Made by a program: the position numbers and the translations under genes
Shown here: piece by piece, positions 9,860 through 20,585 of the stretch
Layout: the number at the start of each line of letters is the position of its first letter
How positions within the stretch are numbered: position 1 is the first letter of the stretch
Source: Myotis daubentonii
Lineage: Eukaryota > Chordata > Mammalia > Chiroptera > Vespertilionidae
Direction of reading: 5' to 3'
Assembly (NCBI RefSeq): GCF_963259705.1
Contig: NC_081840.1
Coordinates: forward strand, 99,988,626-100,052,625
Length of the DNA stretch: 64,000 bases
Notes under the pieces: model-generated
The model's database searches: none
What the model saw: only the letters and a program-made list of their open reading frames with translations
What the model was told of the DNA's origin: nothing

Positions 9860-10020
9860 TTCTCTGTGTCCAACATACAGAATGGGCTCAAATATACTTG
9901 TTCAATAAATTAGTGAGTATGAAATACATATTATTTCTTTTTTACAGATGTAGAAATTGGTCAAGGAAAGATTAAGTAATTTATGCTATTTAGTGATAGA
10001 GCTAATAGGAAAGGAAATGA
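9860..10020. repeat. L2/MIR-like fragments
   Basis: The part to about 9925 (cagaatgggctcaaatatacttgttcaataaatt) resembles the sense L2 3' end. The part from about 9945 (acagatgtagaaattgg ... gatagagctaatagg) resembles an antisense MIR. Both are diverged. Confidence 0.4.
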
Positions 10021-10423
10021 GCCTAGGAGAGGGAGCTGGTAGAAAATTGAGGGACTTTAGGAATGGTGATCTCCATGGGGTTAAGTAGAAATGAAAGCAT
10101 GAAAGATACAGAAGAGGAGGAAATATGGTCAGAGGAAATATGTTGGAGTTTACAATTATTTGAGATGGAGTTGTTCTGGATGATGACAAAGGGTCAGGTC
10201 TTAGGGATGGATTGGAGTAGAAATGTTATGTTGAAGCTCTGTGGGCACCTATGTAGATATTGAAAGATTTTAAGGTTATTATAGGAGTTTGGGTAGAGAG
10301 AAAGATTATGATACAGTCCTTAATAAATGAGGAGCTATTGTATGGAGGTACATAGATGAGGAAGCATAGATAATGAAATAGATGAATGTCATTATCTTTC
10401 TTTGAGTTCCAGCTTGTTTTTTA

Positions 10424-10503
10424 TTGAATTTATTGACATTAGTTAATAAAACCATACAGGTTTCAAGTGTACAACTCTATAATACATCATCTACATATTT
10501 TAA
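10424..10503 (-). repeat. L1 3'-end fragment (antisense)
   Basis: 'ttattgaatttattgacattagttaataaaa' followed by 'caggtttcaagtgtacaactctataatacatcatct' is the typical antisense 3' end of an L1 lineage seen in laurasiatherians; only about 80 bp remains. Confidence 0.65.
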
Positions 10504-10510
10504 CATAGGT

Positions 10511-11264
10511 TAAGGTTAGATCTAGTTTGCTGAAAAGACATGAATAAACTGAGTTTGCTGAATATGATTTATTTTTTTCCTAATGAATATGGCTAATCTT
10601 ATTGAAAGCTTTAAAAATATTCAGAATATAAATACAAAAGTTTTAAGTTTTGCCTGATATTCCAGCTATACTTAAGGTATGAATTCTAAATGTTACATTT
10701 CTATTCTGCAAAAAGCCTGTACTCTTTTTAAATATAGTAGTAGAGTATAATTTTTGTGTTTACTAGTATAGCAGCATGGCTCACCTCTCCTTTGGTTGCT
10801 GTTGAGTACACACCCTGAGGGTGTTACAAACAAAATGCACTTGCTCTTCTAAATCCTCAGCTACTGACCAGCTGATTGGCCTCCCCCTCTCCCAAGTTTG
10901 TCTTTTGAACGCTTTTGTTTCAAGAAGCTCTTGAGAACTTTCTACATTACATTGTGGCACAGAAAAAAAGTAAAATTTATTTCAGCACTAAATTATAGTT
11001 AACATTTTATGTTAAGCATTTTCAGAGTGTTTTGATAACATAAGCAATCTCCTTTTATTTTTTAAGTATTTCTATTGCTTTGAAAGGCTCTAATTCATTT
11101 TCATATATTTTGATGGCACTGTAATTTCTGTCCTGAATATTTCCCTTCAGAAAAATCTAAAAATGCAGTAATTTATTATAGGATTTTGTTAAACCTGAAA
11201 TTTTATTATTTATCATATTAATTTAAAACATTTTAGAATTTTTTTAATTTTGTATAGTTATGCT
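10511..11264. other. No recognised feature
   Basis: AT-rich sequence with a slightly more GC-rich patch at 10780-10900 (agcatggctcacctctcc ... gattggcctccccctctcc). That patch has no open frame with splice sites and matches no repeat I know. Confidence 0.5.
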
Positions 11265-11265
11265 T

Positions 11266-11271
11266 GCTTGT

Positions 11272-11310
<39 letters not shown>
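11266..11310 (+). repeat. (GT)n microsatellite
   Basis: A GT dinucleotide run of about 45 bp in AT-rich sequence. Confidence 0.95.
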
Positions 11311-11313
<3 letters not shown>

Positions 11314-11476
11314 CCCACAAATGAGTATCAGGTTATGAATAGCTCTTTGGAAATTAAAGGTAATCAAATATGTTATAAAACGTGTTTATATAATGAAAAG
11401 GTTGGAGGAGGTACCTTTTAGAGCAGATGTACTATGATTTTGGGGTTCTCTATGCTCTGCCCACTTTATATCTTAA

Positions 11477-12737
11477 CTAGGGGCCCGGTGCACGAAATTC
11501 GTGCACTGGGTGTGTGTGGGGGGGAGTGTCCCTCAGCCCAGCCTGCCCCCTCTTACATACTGGGAGCCCTCAGGCGTTGACCCCCATCACCCTCCAATTG
11601 CAGGATTGGCCCCTTGCCCAGGCCTGACAGAGGTGTCAGGCCTGGGCAGGGGACCCTCATTTCCCCCCATCACTGGTTCTACCCCCACCCCAGGCCTGAT
11701 GCCGCTGGCCCAGGCATCAGGCCTGGGCAGGGAACCCCCAAACCCCTCCGATTGCTGACTCTGCCCCTTGCCCAGGCCTGATGCCTCAGCCAGAGGCGTA
11801 GACCCCCATCACCCTCCAATCGCCTGATCGGCCCCTTGCCCAGGCCTGACGCCTCCGCCAGAGGTGTCAGGCTTGGACAGGGGACCCCCATCTCCCCCAA
11901 TCACTGGCTCTGGCCCCCGCCCAGTCCTGAGGCCTCTGGCCCAGGAATCATGCCTGAGCAGGGGACCCCCATCTCCCTCTGATCGCTTGCTCCACCCCCC
12001 GCCCAAGCCTGACACCTCTGACCCAGGCTTCAGGCCTGGGCAAGGGGACCATCATATCCCCCCAATCCCCGGCTCAGCCCCCCACCCAGGCCTGATGCCT
12101 CGGCCAGAGGAGTTGACCCTAATCACCCTCCGATCACCAATCACCGGATCGGCCCCTTGACCAGGCCTGAGGCCTCCGGCAGAGGTGTAAGGCCTGGGCA
12201 GGGAACCTCCAGCTCCCCGTGGTTGCAGGCTCCGCCCCTGCCCAGGCCTAACGCCTCTGGCCTAGGCGTCCGGCCCGGGCAGCGGGGACCCGCAGCTGCA
12301 GCGGCCCCGTGATCGTGGGCTTCGCTTTAGGCCAGGCAAGGGACCCGTAGCTCCCGGGACTGCCAGCTTCGACCGTGTCTAGCTCCCATTGCTGGCTCCA
12401 CCCCTACTTCCTGCTATCACTGGCCAGGGCGGAAAAGGCACCTGATTCTCCGATCATGGCTGGGGGGCAGGGCAAAGGCGGCCCCAGGGCCGCCTTTGCC
12501 CTGCCCCCCAGCTCTTAGCTCCCCCCTGGGTTTCCAATCACTGTCAGTGGCAGGGGGCTTCTCCCTGCTTTCCCTTTCGCCTCCCTGCATTGTGCCTACA
12601 TACGCAAATTAACCGCCATCTTGTTGGCAGTTAACTGCCAATCTTAGTTGGCAGTTAATTTGCATATAGCCCTGATTAGCCAATGAAAAGGGTATCGTTG
12701 TACGCCAATTACCATTTTTCTCTTTTATTAGTGTAGA
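11477..12737 (-). mobile_element. Helitron with own terminator and 80-bp minisatellite
   Basis: On the minus strand the 5' end reads TCTACACTAATAAAAGAG (12737 leftward), with an octamer at 12665-12658 and a CAAGATGGCGG motif near 12615. The 3' end has the full palindrome GTGCACGAATTTCGTGCAC, then GGGCCCC and CTAG (11480-11477). Flanking T at 12738 fits an A^T site. The interior is GC-rich and made mostly of an imperfect repeat of about 80 bp. Its 5' end matches the first module of the composite Helitrons elsewhere in the window, but it keeps both arms of the terminal palindrome. Confidence 0.9.
11600..12300. repeat. Imperfect ~80-bp tandem repeat inside a Helitron
   Basis: The core 'caggcctgatgcctc...ccagaggtgtcaggcctgggcagggga' recurs about nine times with starts spaced 67-84 bp (for example near 11622, 11691, 11775, 11842, 11926, 12007, 12088, 12161, 12245). 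Open frames such as 11864-12160 are by-products of the GC-rich repeat. Confidence 0.85.
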
Positions 12738-13271
12738 TAAGGAGCAGCTGAAATACTGCTAAATGACCTTTGACACAGAACCCATGAAGGCCCCAAGTAT
12801 GATTTTGCTTCCACCTCCTTCTTTGTAAACCTAAATGCTTGCTTGTCTAATCAGATGTGTGTTTAGATCTTTTTACTGAATGTGTCTTGAGGAGAACAGA
12901 GCTTGGGGTTAGCTAGGCATATTGTTCTATTACAGAGTTTTGTTGGGGAATAGCTAGGGTGACAGTTCTTTCTGAGAGAAATTGCAAGCTGAGTGTTACT
13001 GGCTTCTACATACTTTTCTCAGCAGTCTCACTGGACCCTAGTGATTTCCATACATTAAAAGAAAGCAGGCTATGTGGGTTGCTTGTTGTTATTTGTGGTT
13101 CCAGTTTGATTCAAGCTTCTCTGTTATATAATGAGCACATTAACTGATGCGTTAAGGCGCTGTATTTGTAAGTATCTCAGTTTTTCTTTATCAGTAAAAT
13201 AGATTACATTTCTCACAGTAGTTAATATCACAAGAGGTTTTTCATGTATTCAGGTATACGTATAGTATATA
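12738..13271. other. No recognised feature
   Basis: About 0.5 kb of apparently single-copy sequence. No supported gene, RNA or repeat is seen. Confidence 0.5.
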
Positions 13272-13282
13272 TTAAATTATTT

Positions 13283-13523
13283 GTTCCCAGGCGGGTGGCT
13301 CAGTTGGTTGAGCGTCATCCCATCCACCAAAAGAAAAAAACAAACAAAAAAAAGGTTGCAGATTTGATTCATGAACCAGGTCAGGCCACAAACCTAGTTG
13401 TTAGTTCGAACTCCAGTCAGGGGGTGAGTATGGGAGGCAACCTATCTCTCTCTCTCTCTCCCTCCCTCCCTCTCCCCCTCTCCCCAAATCAATAAAAATG
13501 TCCTCAGCTGAGGATTTTAAAAA
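13283..13523 (+). mobile_element. VES SINE (tRNA-derived)
   Basis: Left part 'gcgggtggctcagttggttgagcgtc' is the tRNA-related box A region and 'ttagttcgaactccagtcaggg' the box B region. A CT-rich stretch and 'aatcaataaaaatgtcctcagctgagg' tail follow. The flanks are an 11-bp target duplication ttaaattattt (13272-13282 and 13524-13534). An A-rich insertion lies inside the tRNA-like part. Confidence 0.9.
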
Positions 13524-13799
13524 TTAAATTATTTATGTTTCTCTGTTTTGATTTTCTGTAGACCTGGTAATTTAATCAGTTTGTCACCCCTTAAGTATAA
13601 GATACTTATATATAAACTACTTTAAGAAGTATTTAATATTTACTATTTTAACTTTAATGAAAATTGAAAATTCTTGATTTTACTTTTTTAAACTTTCTGA
13701 TTTAGGTTCTGATAATCTATTTGAAAAATCAGAAATATGCTTAGGCTCATGTGACTTTTAGCAGCAGAAGTTGCTGTGTCCTTTACTCATTAGAAGCTG

Positions 13800-14000
13800 C
13801 AAAGAGTCATTAATTGTTAAGAAGGTTGTAGGGGACCATCTGACAGAATAACTACTTACCTTTATAGTTTATTCATTGTACCTCATACACTATTTCAGAA
13901 GAAAAACTATATTGGTGCTTTGAATGAAAGACCTTTACTTCCTTTTCAAGGAGGATTGTGGGGAATTTCTTGCTAACTTGGACATTTCAACTTACTTGTT
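13800..14000 (+). repeat. Old local duplication, copy 1
   Basis: This block aligns with 17165-17370 in the same orientation. Shared segments include taggggacc, tatagtttattca, gtacctcat, ttcagaagaaaaa and ggaatttcttgctaacttgg in the same order with small indels. I do not recognise it as a known repeat. The two copies lie about 3.4 kb apart and are well diverged, so the duplication predates the Helitrons between them. Confidence 0.75.
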
Positions 14001-14426
14001 CAACGTTATTTTGAACATATTGAACTGGAGTCCTGGAATGGTTAAGAACTTTATTTTTTCTTGCTTTGCTGAATCAATAGTTTAGTGAACAAAGCTTATG
14101 CTCTTTAACAGATTTAATAAAGACATTAATTAATAAAAAATATTACATAGAGATGTTCAGTACTTTGATATGGGAGAACATAGGAAATCAAAATACTGAA
14201 AAAAGTTTTGTCTAGATCATCTATATATATTAAGAAGTAATATGCAAATGAGGTCGGGACTCCATAATGGTCATGACCAGTTCAGGAGGAGGGGCCGGGT
14301 ACAGCCCTGAGCCTGAAAGAACAACACGCAGGCACGGCCCAGAGCCTGAGAGATCAACACAGAGGGGCGCCTGCTCTGAGCCTCCGCAGTGTGGCTGGGG
14401 GCAGGCTCCCAGCAGAGAGAAAGAGA

Positions 14427-14428
<2 letters not shown>

Positions 14429-14471
<43 letters not shown>
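14429..14471 (+). repeat. (CA)n microsatellite within a Helitron
   Basis: About 43 bp of CA dinucleotides following a GA-rich run. The adjacent motif ggggcgcctgctc...gagcct occurs on both sides of it (about 14365 and 14474). Confidence 0.95.
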
Positions 14472-14473
<2 letters not shown>

Positions 14474-14517
14474 GGCGCCTGCTCCGAGCCTCTGCAGTGT
14501 GGGGAGTGGGCCTAAGC

Positions 14518-14714
14518 CAGGGGTGGGCAAACTTTTTGACTCGAGGGCCACAATGGGTTCTTAAACTGGACCAGAGGGCTGGAACAAAAGCATGGATGGA
14601 GTGTTTGTGTGAACTAATATAAATTCAAAGTAAACATCATTACATAAAAGGGTACGGTCTTTTTTTTTCAATAGTTTTATTCATTTCAAACAGGCCGTAG
14701 TTTGCCCACGGCTG
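14518..14714. mobile_element. Non-autonomous hAT element (197 bp) nested in a Helitron
   Basis: Ends CAGGGGTGGGCAAACTTT and GTTTGCCCACGGCTG are imperfect inverted repeats. Both flanks are the identical octamer gcctaagc (14510-14517 and 14715-14722), a perfect hAT target duplication in Helitron sequence. The hAT insertion is therefore younger than this Helitron. Confidence 0.93.
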
Positions 14715-14826
14715 GCCTAAGCCATCGGTAGGACATCCCTGAGGGCGCTCGGACTATGAGAGGGGGCAGGCTGGGCTGAGGGACCCCCACCCTCCAGTGC
14801 ATAAATTTCGTGCGCTGGGCCTCTAG

Positions 14827-15250
14827 TAAGATGTAATAGAAGAAAGTACATGTTTTCTACCAGAAGAACTTGTTTTGATTTTAACAATTTGGGGAGAGAG
14901 AAGGGAATTTGGGAGGTGGTTAAGCCCAGATTAACCACTAACATGCTAAATATCCACACCCATAGGTATTTCACTAAACCACTTATGTTTTTAGCATTTT
15001 TGTTGACTAGTCTTTTCATTTCAGGTCTCTGAAGTCATTCTTTTTATTCATAGCTCTTTTTAGCTGAAAATTAAAGCATATGTTGTAATAGATGAAAACA
15101 AATTTTGGGGGGTGTTTGTATTATATAATAATTTTTTAAAGCTGCTTAAAATATAAATTTTACTCTTAGAATTGTTATAGGAACAGAAAGGTAGACTGGT
15201 AATCTAAAATTATATTTTCGTCTTAGTTTGTCACATTCTTTAGCTAATAT
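14827..15250. other. No recognised feature
   Basis: About 0.4 kb of AT-rich sequence with no supported feature. Confidence 0.5.
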
Positions 15251-15251
15251 A

Positions 15252-15345
15252 GGGTGTCCCAAAAAGGTATAACACTTTGAATGATTATGAAGTCAGTGTT
15301 GATTAACATACAATTCATTTTCAAAATTTAAAAGAATCTACAAAA

Positions 15346-15405
<60 letters not shown>

Positions 15406-15873
15406 AATGCCTTTTTTCAAATTGATGACCATTCTGGTCTAGGCATTGCTGATAATGTAAAGCAATGGAATTGCAAGCATTAAGAATCATTTCCTTCGGT
15501 ATTTGTGCAACCTCAATTCATCAACTGTTGCTGGTTTTGTAATGTAAACTTCTTTTATATCTCGCCTCAGAAAAGTCTAGTGGATACATTTTCTTTGTTC
15601 AAAGTTTAGTCTGGTTTCATCCATTATTTCAAATTAGTTAAACTTGAAAAGGAGTAAAAATTAAGTGAGCTATCAGCTTTAAAGTGTGTATACATTTGGG
15701 GGGGGGGTCACCTGTGAATAACAATAAAAGCAGTGTTTTTACTTCAACTGTGTTTTCAAACTTCCAGTAAGCATTTTAGGATGACTTTCCTTTGTTCAAA
15801 GCTTAGTCTGGCTAAAAAGAAAGAAACATCAATTTAACTATCTGCGAGTCTATACATGTTTTGGGGACACTGT
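15252..15873 (-). mobile_element. Degenerate mariner/Tc1-like transposon relic
   Basis: The left terminus GGGTGTCCCAAAAAGGTAT and right terminus (reverse complement AGTGTCCCCAAAACATGTAT) are imperfect inverted repeats. A third copy of the end lies at about 15688-15712, and the sequence before it (ttctttgttcaaagtttagtctgg, 15588-15612) recurs at 15788-15812. So the right arm is duplicated in tandem. On the minus strand about 15505-15408 carries an open run, IPKEMILNACNSIALHYQQC, then NGHQFE, like the C-terminus of mariner-type DDE transposases. The catalytic core is missing. A (TA)n tract (15349-15402) sits next to it. Confidence 0.55.
15349..15402 (+). repeat. (TA)n microsatellite
   Basis: About 54 bp of alternating TA inside the mariner-like relic. 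Confidence 0.95.
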
Positions 15874-15941
15874 TGAATATAGACCCTATGTAAGTTGTCC
15901 AGTTGCACAAAACTACTTTCCAGAACCCTTGATTTTTCTCA

Positions 15942-16219
15942 TCTTACCTAATACTAGACAAACATGTAAATTGATCGTACCTTCGCTATGCTAACCAGCC
16001 AATCAGGAGAGTTTGCAAATTAACCTAACAAAGATGTTGGTTAATTTGCATACAGAAGCTCCAAGCAGTGGAACGAAGCCTGATGGCTCCGGGGCTGGCT
16101 CCGGCCAGAGCCCGGCCAGAGCGAAGGCCTGGGTCCTGGGTGCTGGAGGAAAACCAGTGCCAGCAGCCAGGGGAAAGGAAGGCCTATTGCACGAATCTAT
16201 TCGTGCAACAAGCCTCTAG
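15942..16219 (+). mobile_element. Helitron of a third 5'-end type (278 bp)
   Basis: The 5' end reads TCTTACCTAATACTAGACA followed by aacatgtaaattgatcg. The 3' end has a hairpin (ttgcacgaat-ctattcgtgcaa) then GCCTCTAG (CTAG at 16216-16219) and T. It has an octamer ATTTGCAT at 16044-16051. The 5' end differs from the other Helitrons, so it is a separate subfamily sharing the same 3' end design. Confidence 0.82.
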
Positions 16220-16600
16220 TAAAGTTATAAAGACAAAGCAAAACAAAATCCTACGCCTTTTAGTGGAGAGAAACTCTACGCCTTTTAGAGGGCTGTGAGG
16301 CTCATCTTGAGGAAGCAGAATACCTATGGGGACCAGTAGTCTGAAAGGAGGCTGTTAGCAAAGACAGCCTAATTTATTCATAACAATCATCATGTTACAA
16401 GGGAAATCGGCTACTCTAAACCTTAAGGAGAGTTTTGAAAATGCTGGGAGAGCCTAGAAAACTTTTCTGTGCAGACTATCACTTTCTTTTACTCTAAGTG
16501 CCTTACCACTTTTGAAAATGACTTGAATAAGACTGAGATAAATGAAATAAAGATTTTTTTAAATGTAAAGGGACATTAAGAAATCCATTTGATCTGGTTA

Positions 16601-17070
16601 TCCTATATAATAAAAGCCTAGTATGCTAAATGTCCGATTGTCCAGTGGGCCATTCAACCAATCAAAGTATAATATGCTAATGATATACTATGGCCTCTCA
16701 ACCATTCGCTTTGACATGCACTGACCACCGGGGTGGACGCTCTGACTGGTAGGTTAGCTTGCTTCTGGGGTCTGGCTGATCAGGATTGAGTGAGACAGGC
16801 TGGACACACCCTGGAGCCCTCCCGCGGTCCCTCCTGGGCTGGCCAACCTCCTGCATCCCTCCTTGGCCCTGATTGTTCACCGGTGGGGTCCCTTGGCCTG
16901 GCCTGTGCCCTGTTGCTATCCGAGATCCCTTGGGGGATGTCAGAGAGCCAGTTTCGGCCCAAGGTGGAATGACCGGTTGCTATGATGAATACTGACCACC
17001 AGGGACAGACGCTCAGTGCAGGAACTGCCCCCTATGGACAGTGTGCTCCCATAGGGGAGCGCTGATATAT
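16601..17070 (+). mobile_element. HeliBatN Helitron, 3' truncated
   Basis: It starts TCCTATATAATAAAAGCC and runs through 'ccaatcaaagtataatatgctaat', then GC-rich HeliBatN sequence with a 'gaccaccagggacagacgc' block. No terminal palindrome or CTAG follows; identity fades near 17070. Related sequence occurs reversed at 29870-30289. Confidence 0.85.
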
Positions 17071-17164
17071 AGGAACTGAGAACCTCAAAATGTTATGTGA
17101 TTTAGTGTAAATCATAGAGCTAGTTTGAAGTGAAAGCTATAGTTTCCTTACTGGGTTTGGTTGC

Positions 17165-17370
17165 TTAAAAGTGTGAACAGTCATTAAAATGCAAGGAGAT
17201 TATAGGGGACCTTATGATGAAAGAACTACTAGCTTATAGTTTATTCACGGTACCTCATCCACTTTGTTTCAGAAGAAAAAACTCTATTCAGTGACTTGTG
17301 TGAAAGACTCTGACCTTTCTACAAACATGAATTATAGGGAATTTCTTGCTAACTTGGGTATTTAAACTGC
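17165..17370 (+). repeat. Old local duplication, copy 2
   Basis: Homologous to 13800-14000 (same orientation, same order of shared words, several small indels). It starts shortly after the truncated Helitron end. The repeat family or origin is unknown to me. Confidence 0.75.
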
Positions 17371-17419
17371 TTCAGTTATTTATAGGAACTGGACAGTTTT
17401 TCAGAATGCCAGTTAGGGA

Positions 17420-18452
17420 GACTTAATAGCATAAGAGTTCTTAATATATGGTAACCTCAGATCCCAAATAAAGGTAGAATGATGTCAATATGTTAAAATT
17501 TGAATGAAACAATACCTTTTTGAAGTGTTTTAGCAGTTGTTCTTAAGAATTTATCATAAACTAGATGGGGTTGGGAGTAATATTTCTTTTGGGAAAAAAA
17601 TAATACATAAATGAAACTTTTGTATATACATTTTCTTTTCTCTTTCTGAAGCAAATAAGGCATTTTAATGCTCTTACCTATTATGTCTTGAAAAGTCAAG
17701 AACAGATAACTTGTTGAAGAAAGTAATGAAATAGTAACTCAAATAGAAAAAAAATCCTGTTAGAAAAAAATAAACATGTTGGCTTTTTGTTTGCTGACTT
17801 TTTATATGGGTATGCTTTATTGTGTAAAAAAACAATAAATTTTGTCAATTTACACATAATTCCTGTTTATGTCTTAGAGTAATAACCATACATATTTCAT
17901 GATGTCAGTCTCAGGTCTCTCACTATAGATTACAAAATAAATTTATCAAAACTTTGAGCCTTAAATAATATGAATATCATTTTCACAGTTTTCTGCTCTG
18001 CTTGTTTGATGATAGATGAACAAAATATTTTCCCATCTTCAGATTGCTAATTCAGTTCTTTCCTTGGGGTTAAGATTAGACAAGATTTACAGATTCTTTT
18101 TTTTAAAATGGTGATTTTTGAAAGCCTCTAACTACTGAAGAGTGAAGCTTTGATAAGTGAGATTTAGTGCTTTAAAAAAAGGACTTTTAAAAAATCTCTC
18201 AAAAACACTTGGAAGATATTTATTCCAATTCTCATAAGTAAAATGCTGTTCAACTTTAGATGAGGAAAGATCTTGAGGTTTTGGGGGTTTAGGAACCTCA
18301 GCTTCCATTCTAAGGTGATTGATTAGGTTTTTGTTCCCTATAAAGTGCCAGAGAAAGAAAATGAATTATTCAGTACCAATTTTAAAAAATTAAAACAAAT
18401 GTATTTCTTAGAGAAAGATCATTCTTTCTTTCCCATAACCTCTTATTTAAAA
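17420..18452. other. No recognised feature (AT-rich)
   Basis: About 1 kb of AT-rich, apparently single-copy sequence. No supported gene or repeat is seen. Confidence 0.5.
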
Positions 18453-19161
18453 CTAGAGGCCCAGTGCACAAAATTTGGGCATGGGTGCAGTCCCTAGGCC
18501 TGGCCATTGATTGAAGCACAAGCCTCTGGCATGGTAGGGCAGGTCCCAGCTGACCTCTGGGCCCTGGGCAGCACCTGGGCCACCGGCTCCCCATGCATCT
18601 CCCCTCTGCCTGAGTCACGGCACCCGAGTCCCCACACGGAGATATGGTGAGCATGGCTGGACCCCGCAGGCCGGGGCACAGTGTGGGCCTCTGGGCTGCC
18701 CAGTGGTGCTGCATGGAAGTCAGGTGGATAGCACACTCTCTCCCCACTGGCCTCATAGACTGGCTCCTGCACGAACCTACGGGGAGCCCGACTGGCCCCT
18801 GTGGTCCCGCTGGCTGTGGCCTGGCTCACCTGGAAGGAACTCCTTGGGTGCCAGGTGGGCTCCTTATGTGTGCCTGGCACCTGAGCGTGGGGCTTCCCCG
18901 GTACACGAGCCCTGGCATCCCAGGGGATGGTAGCAGGGAGAGTGAAAGTGAGCTCAGCAGACATCCCGCATTCTCACCGCACCTTCGTCCCTGTCACCCC
19001 CGCCCCCAGGTAGCTGGCAAGAGGTCGCAGTGCATGGTTGATGCCTGCCATGTTCTGTGCCGTCTCCTGGAGGTCAGCACATGTCATAGCGAGCAGTTGA
19101 ACTCTCGGTCAAACGACCGCCTGAGGGCACAATTTGCATATTAGGCTTTTATTATATAGGA
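18453..19161 (-). mobile_element. HeliBatN Helitron (709 bp)
   Basis: On the minus strand the 5' end is TCCTATATAATAAAAGCCTA (19161 leftward) with an octamer at 19139-19132, and the 3' end is GGGCCTCTAG with CTAG at 18456-18453. The terminal palindrome is degenerate (gcacaaaatttgggc). The GC-rich interior explains long open frames on both strands (18382-19144). None resembles a known protein, and they overlap in several frames. Confidence 0.9.
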
Positions 19162-19262
19162 TGATTCCTCTCTTAGCTGTAAGAATATTACTCATTGAAG
19201 AGCTTAAGATTAATCTAATTGAAAACATTTGTTTTACATACATCCATGAGTTTTTTAACTTG

Positions 19263-19302
19263 TCCCCGTACACACACACAGACGCACACACACACACACA
19301 AA
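19263..19302 (+). repeat. (CA)n microsatellite, interrupted
   Basis: CA dinucleotides with a gacg interruption. Confidence 0.9.
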
Positions 19303-19639
19303 AGTTAACATAGGAAGGTGCCTTTTATAAAACTATTGTAAAACTTTCATAAACATTGCATATTGTTCCATTATAGTTCATTTAGTGGATAAACCATCCC
19401 ATTATTATTGGACATGTGTTACATTTAAAATTTTTTCTTATAAGTTTTGGACATAAATATTGTCCTACAATTTATCCCAGGAGAGAGTCCAAAGAGTAAA
19501 ATTATTGGGAAAACCCTTTTAAACCTCACATAGATCTCACTAAAGTACTTTCCAAAAGGCTTTGTCAGTTTTTACTCTCAAATGTGAATTTCAGGATCCT
19601 TTTGGGAGGTTGGTGAGGACATGTAGCAAAGAGCACCAG

Positions 19640-19760
19640 ATGGTATCTAGAAACACGGTTTTTAGTCTCTGCTGTGCCAAACTAATTGTAGGGTATCTGG
19701 GTTAGTAAAATAACTTGTATGAGCCCCAGTTTCCTGACCATAAGCTTAGATGAATTTTAA
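19640..19760 (+). repeat. MIR-like SINE fragment
   Basis: 'gggttagtaaaataacttgtatgagccccagtttcctgacc' parallels the MIR core and tail ('cttgagcctcagtttcctcatc'). Diverged. Confidence 0.45.
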
Positions 19761-19769
19761 TTACTGTCT

Positions 19770-20570
19770 TTGCTCTATTTCTCATTCTCTTATAAAATGG
19801 GTTTAAAGAAAAAATCAGTGCTGATATCTTACCTGTTGATTTGTTTGGAAGGAAAGGAAAATCAGGGAGAATTATATGTACCTAGAAGGGTGGAAATAGG
19901 CTAAATGAACAAGACATTTGTTTTACTCTTTCATTATTTTATCTGAGAAAGAATAGCGTCCAGTCAAATTATGTTTTATAAACACTTCTGTTGAGACTTA
20001 AGGATTTCAAACGATTTTAAATAGAGAATGAAAGTATAAGGAAACATTCATGTAGCTCTTCCAAAGAAGTTGTGTTTTGTGTGGGTTATAGGTTACAAAA
20101 TGATGACTCAAAGCCAAAAAAAGTTTAAGATTCAGACATTTAAACAAAAGGCAAAATATTTTAATGTAAATTATTTTGTGATGGGAAAGGAGACAAAAAT
20201 TTTGTATCATCTCAAATATGTAGGAAAAGGTGACCTGGGCATAGATTAAGATAGTTATTTCTCTTTCCAAGAATCAAGGACCTGATCTGCCTTTATTCAA
20301 AGAAGACTTAATCTCTATTAATAATTTATGCAACTAGACAGCTTTAATGGTTGTGAGAGAAATCTGACTCTAGCCTTCATCTAGTCCAGAGACTTCTGTA
20401 AAAATAAAAAACAAAACAAAAAAAACCTCAATGGTACTGTTGCCAGTGGAGAGAGATTTTGTTGAACCAGTTTAAGGTATTGAAATATTAAACAGGTACA
20501 AATAATACTAATAATAAGAATATTAATAAATTAGCATGTTTGTAAATCGCCTTCTAAATTAAGAATAACA
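19770..20570. other. No recognised feature
   Basis: About 0.8 kb with no feature that I can support. Confidence 0.5.
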
Positions 20571-20585
20571 AAAAAATAGTTTGTT

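Larger units (their letters stand above)
14220..14826 (+). mobile_element. HeliBatN Helitron with internal hAT element and (CA)n
   Basis: The 5' end reads TCTATATATATTAAGAAG with an octamer ATGCAAAT at 14242-14249. The 3' end has ataaatttcgtgcgctgggcct and CTAG at 14823-14826; flanks are A (14219) and T (14827). A (CA)n tract (14429-14471) and a hAT element (14518-14714) lie inside. The open frames at 14230-14622 are dinucleotide artefacts. Confidence 0.88.

Noticed and set aside
11600..12300. Regular repeats resembling a CRISPR array
   Set aside because: The unit is an imperfect 67-84 bp tandem repeat without unique spacers, inside a Helitron in a mammalian genome.
14230..14622. Frames rich in CVCV or HTHT
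   Set aside because: Product of a (CA)n tract inside a Helitron.
18382..19144. Long open frames on both strands (up to 166 codons)
   Set aside because: They lie wholly within a GC-rich HeliBatN Helitron (18453-19161) and overlap each other on opposite strands.
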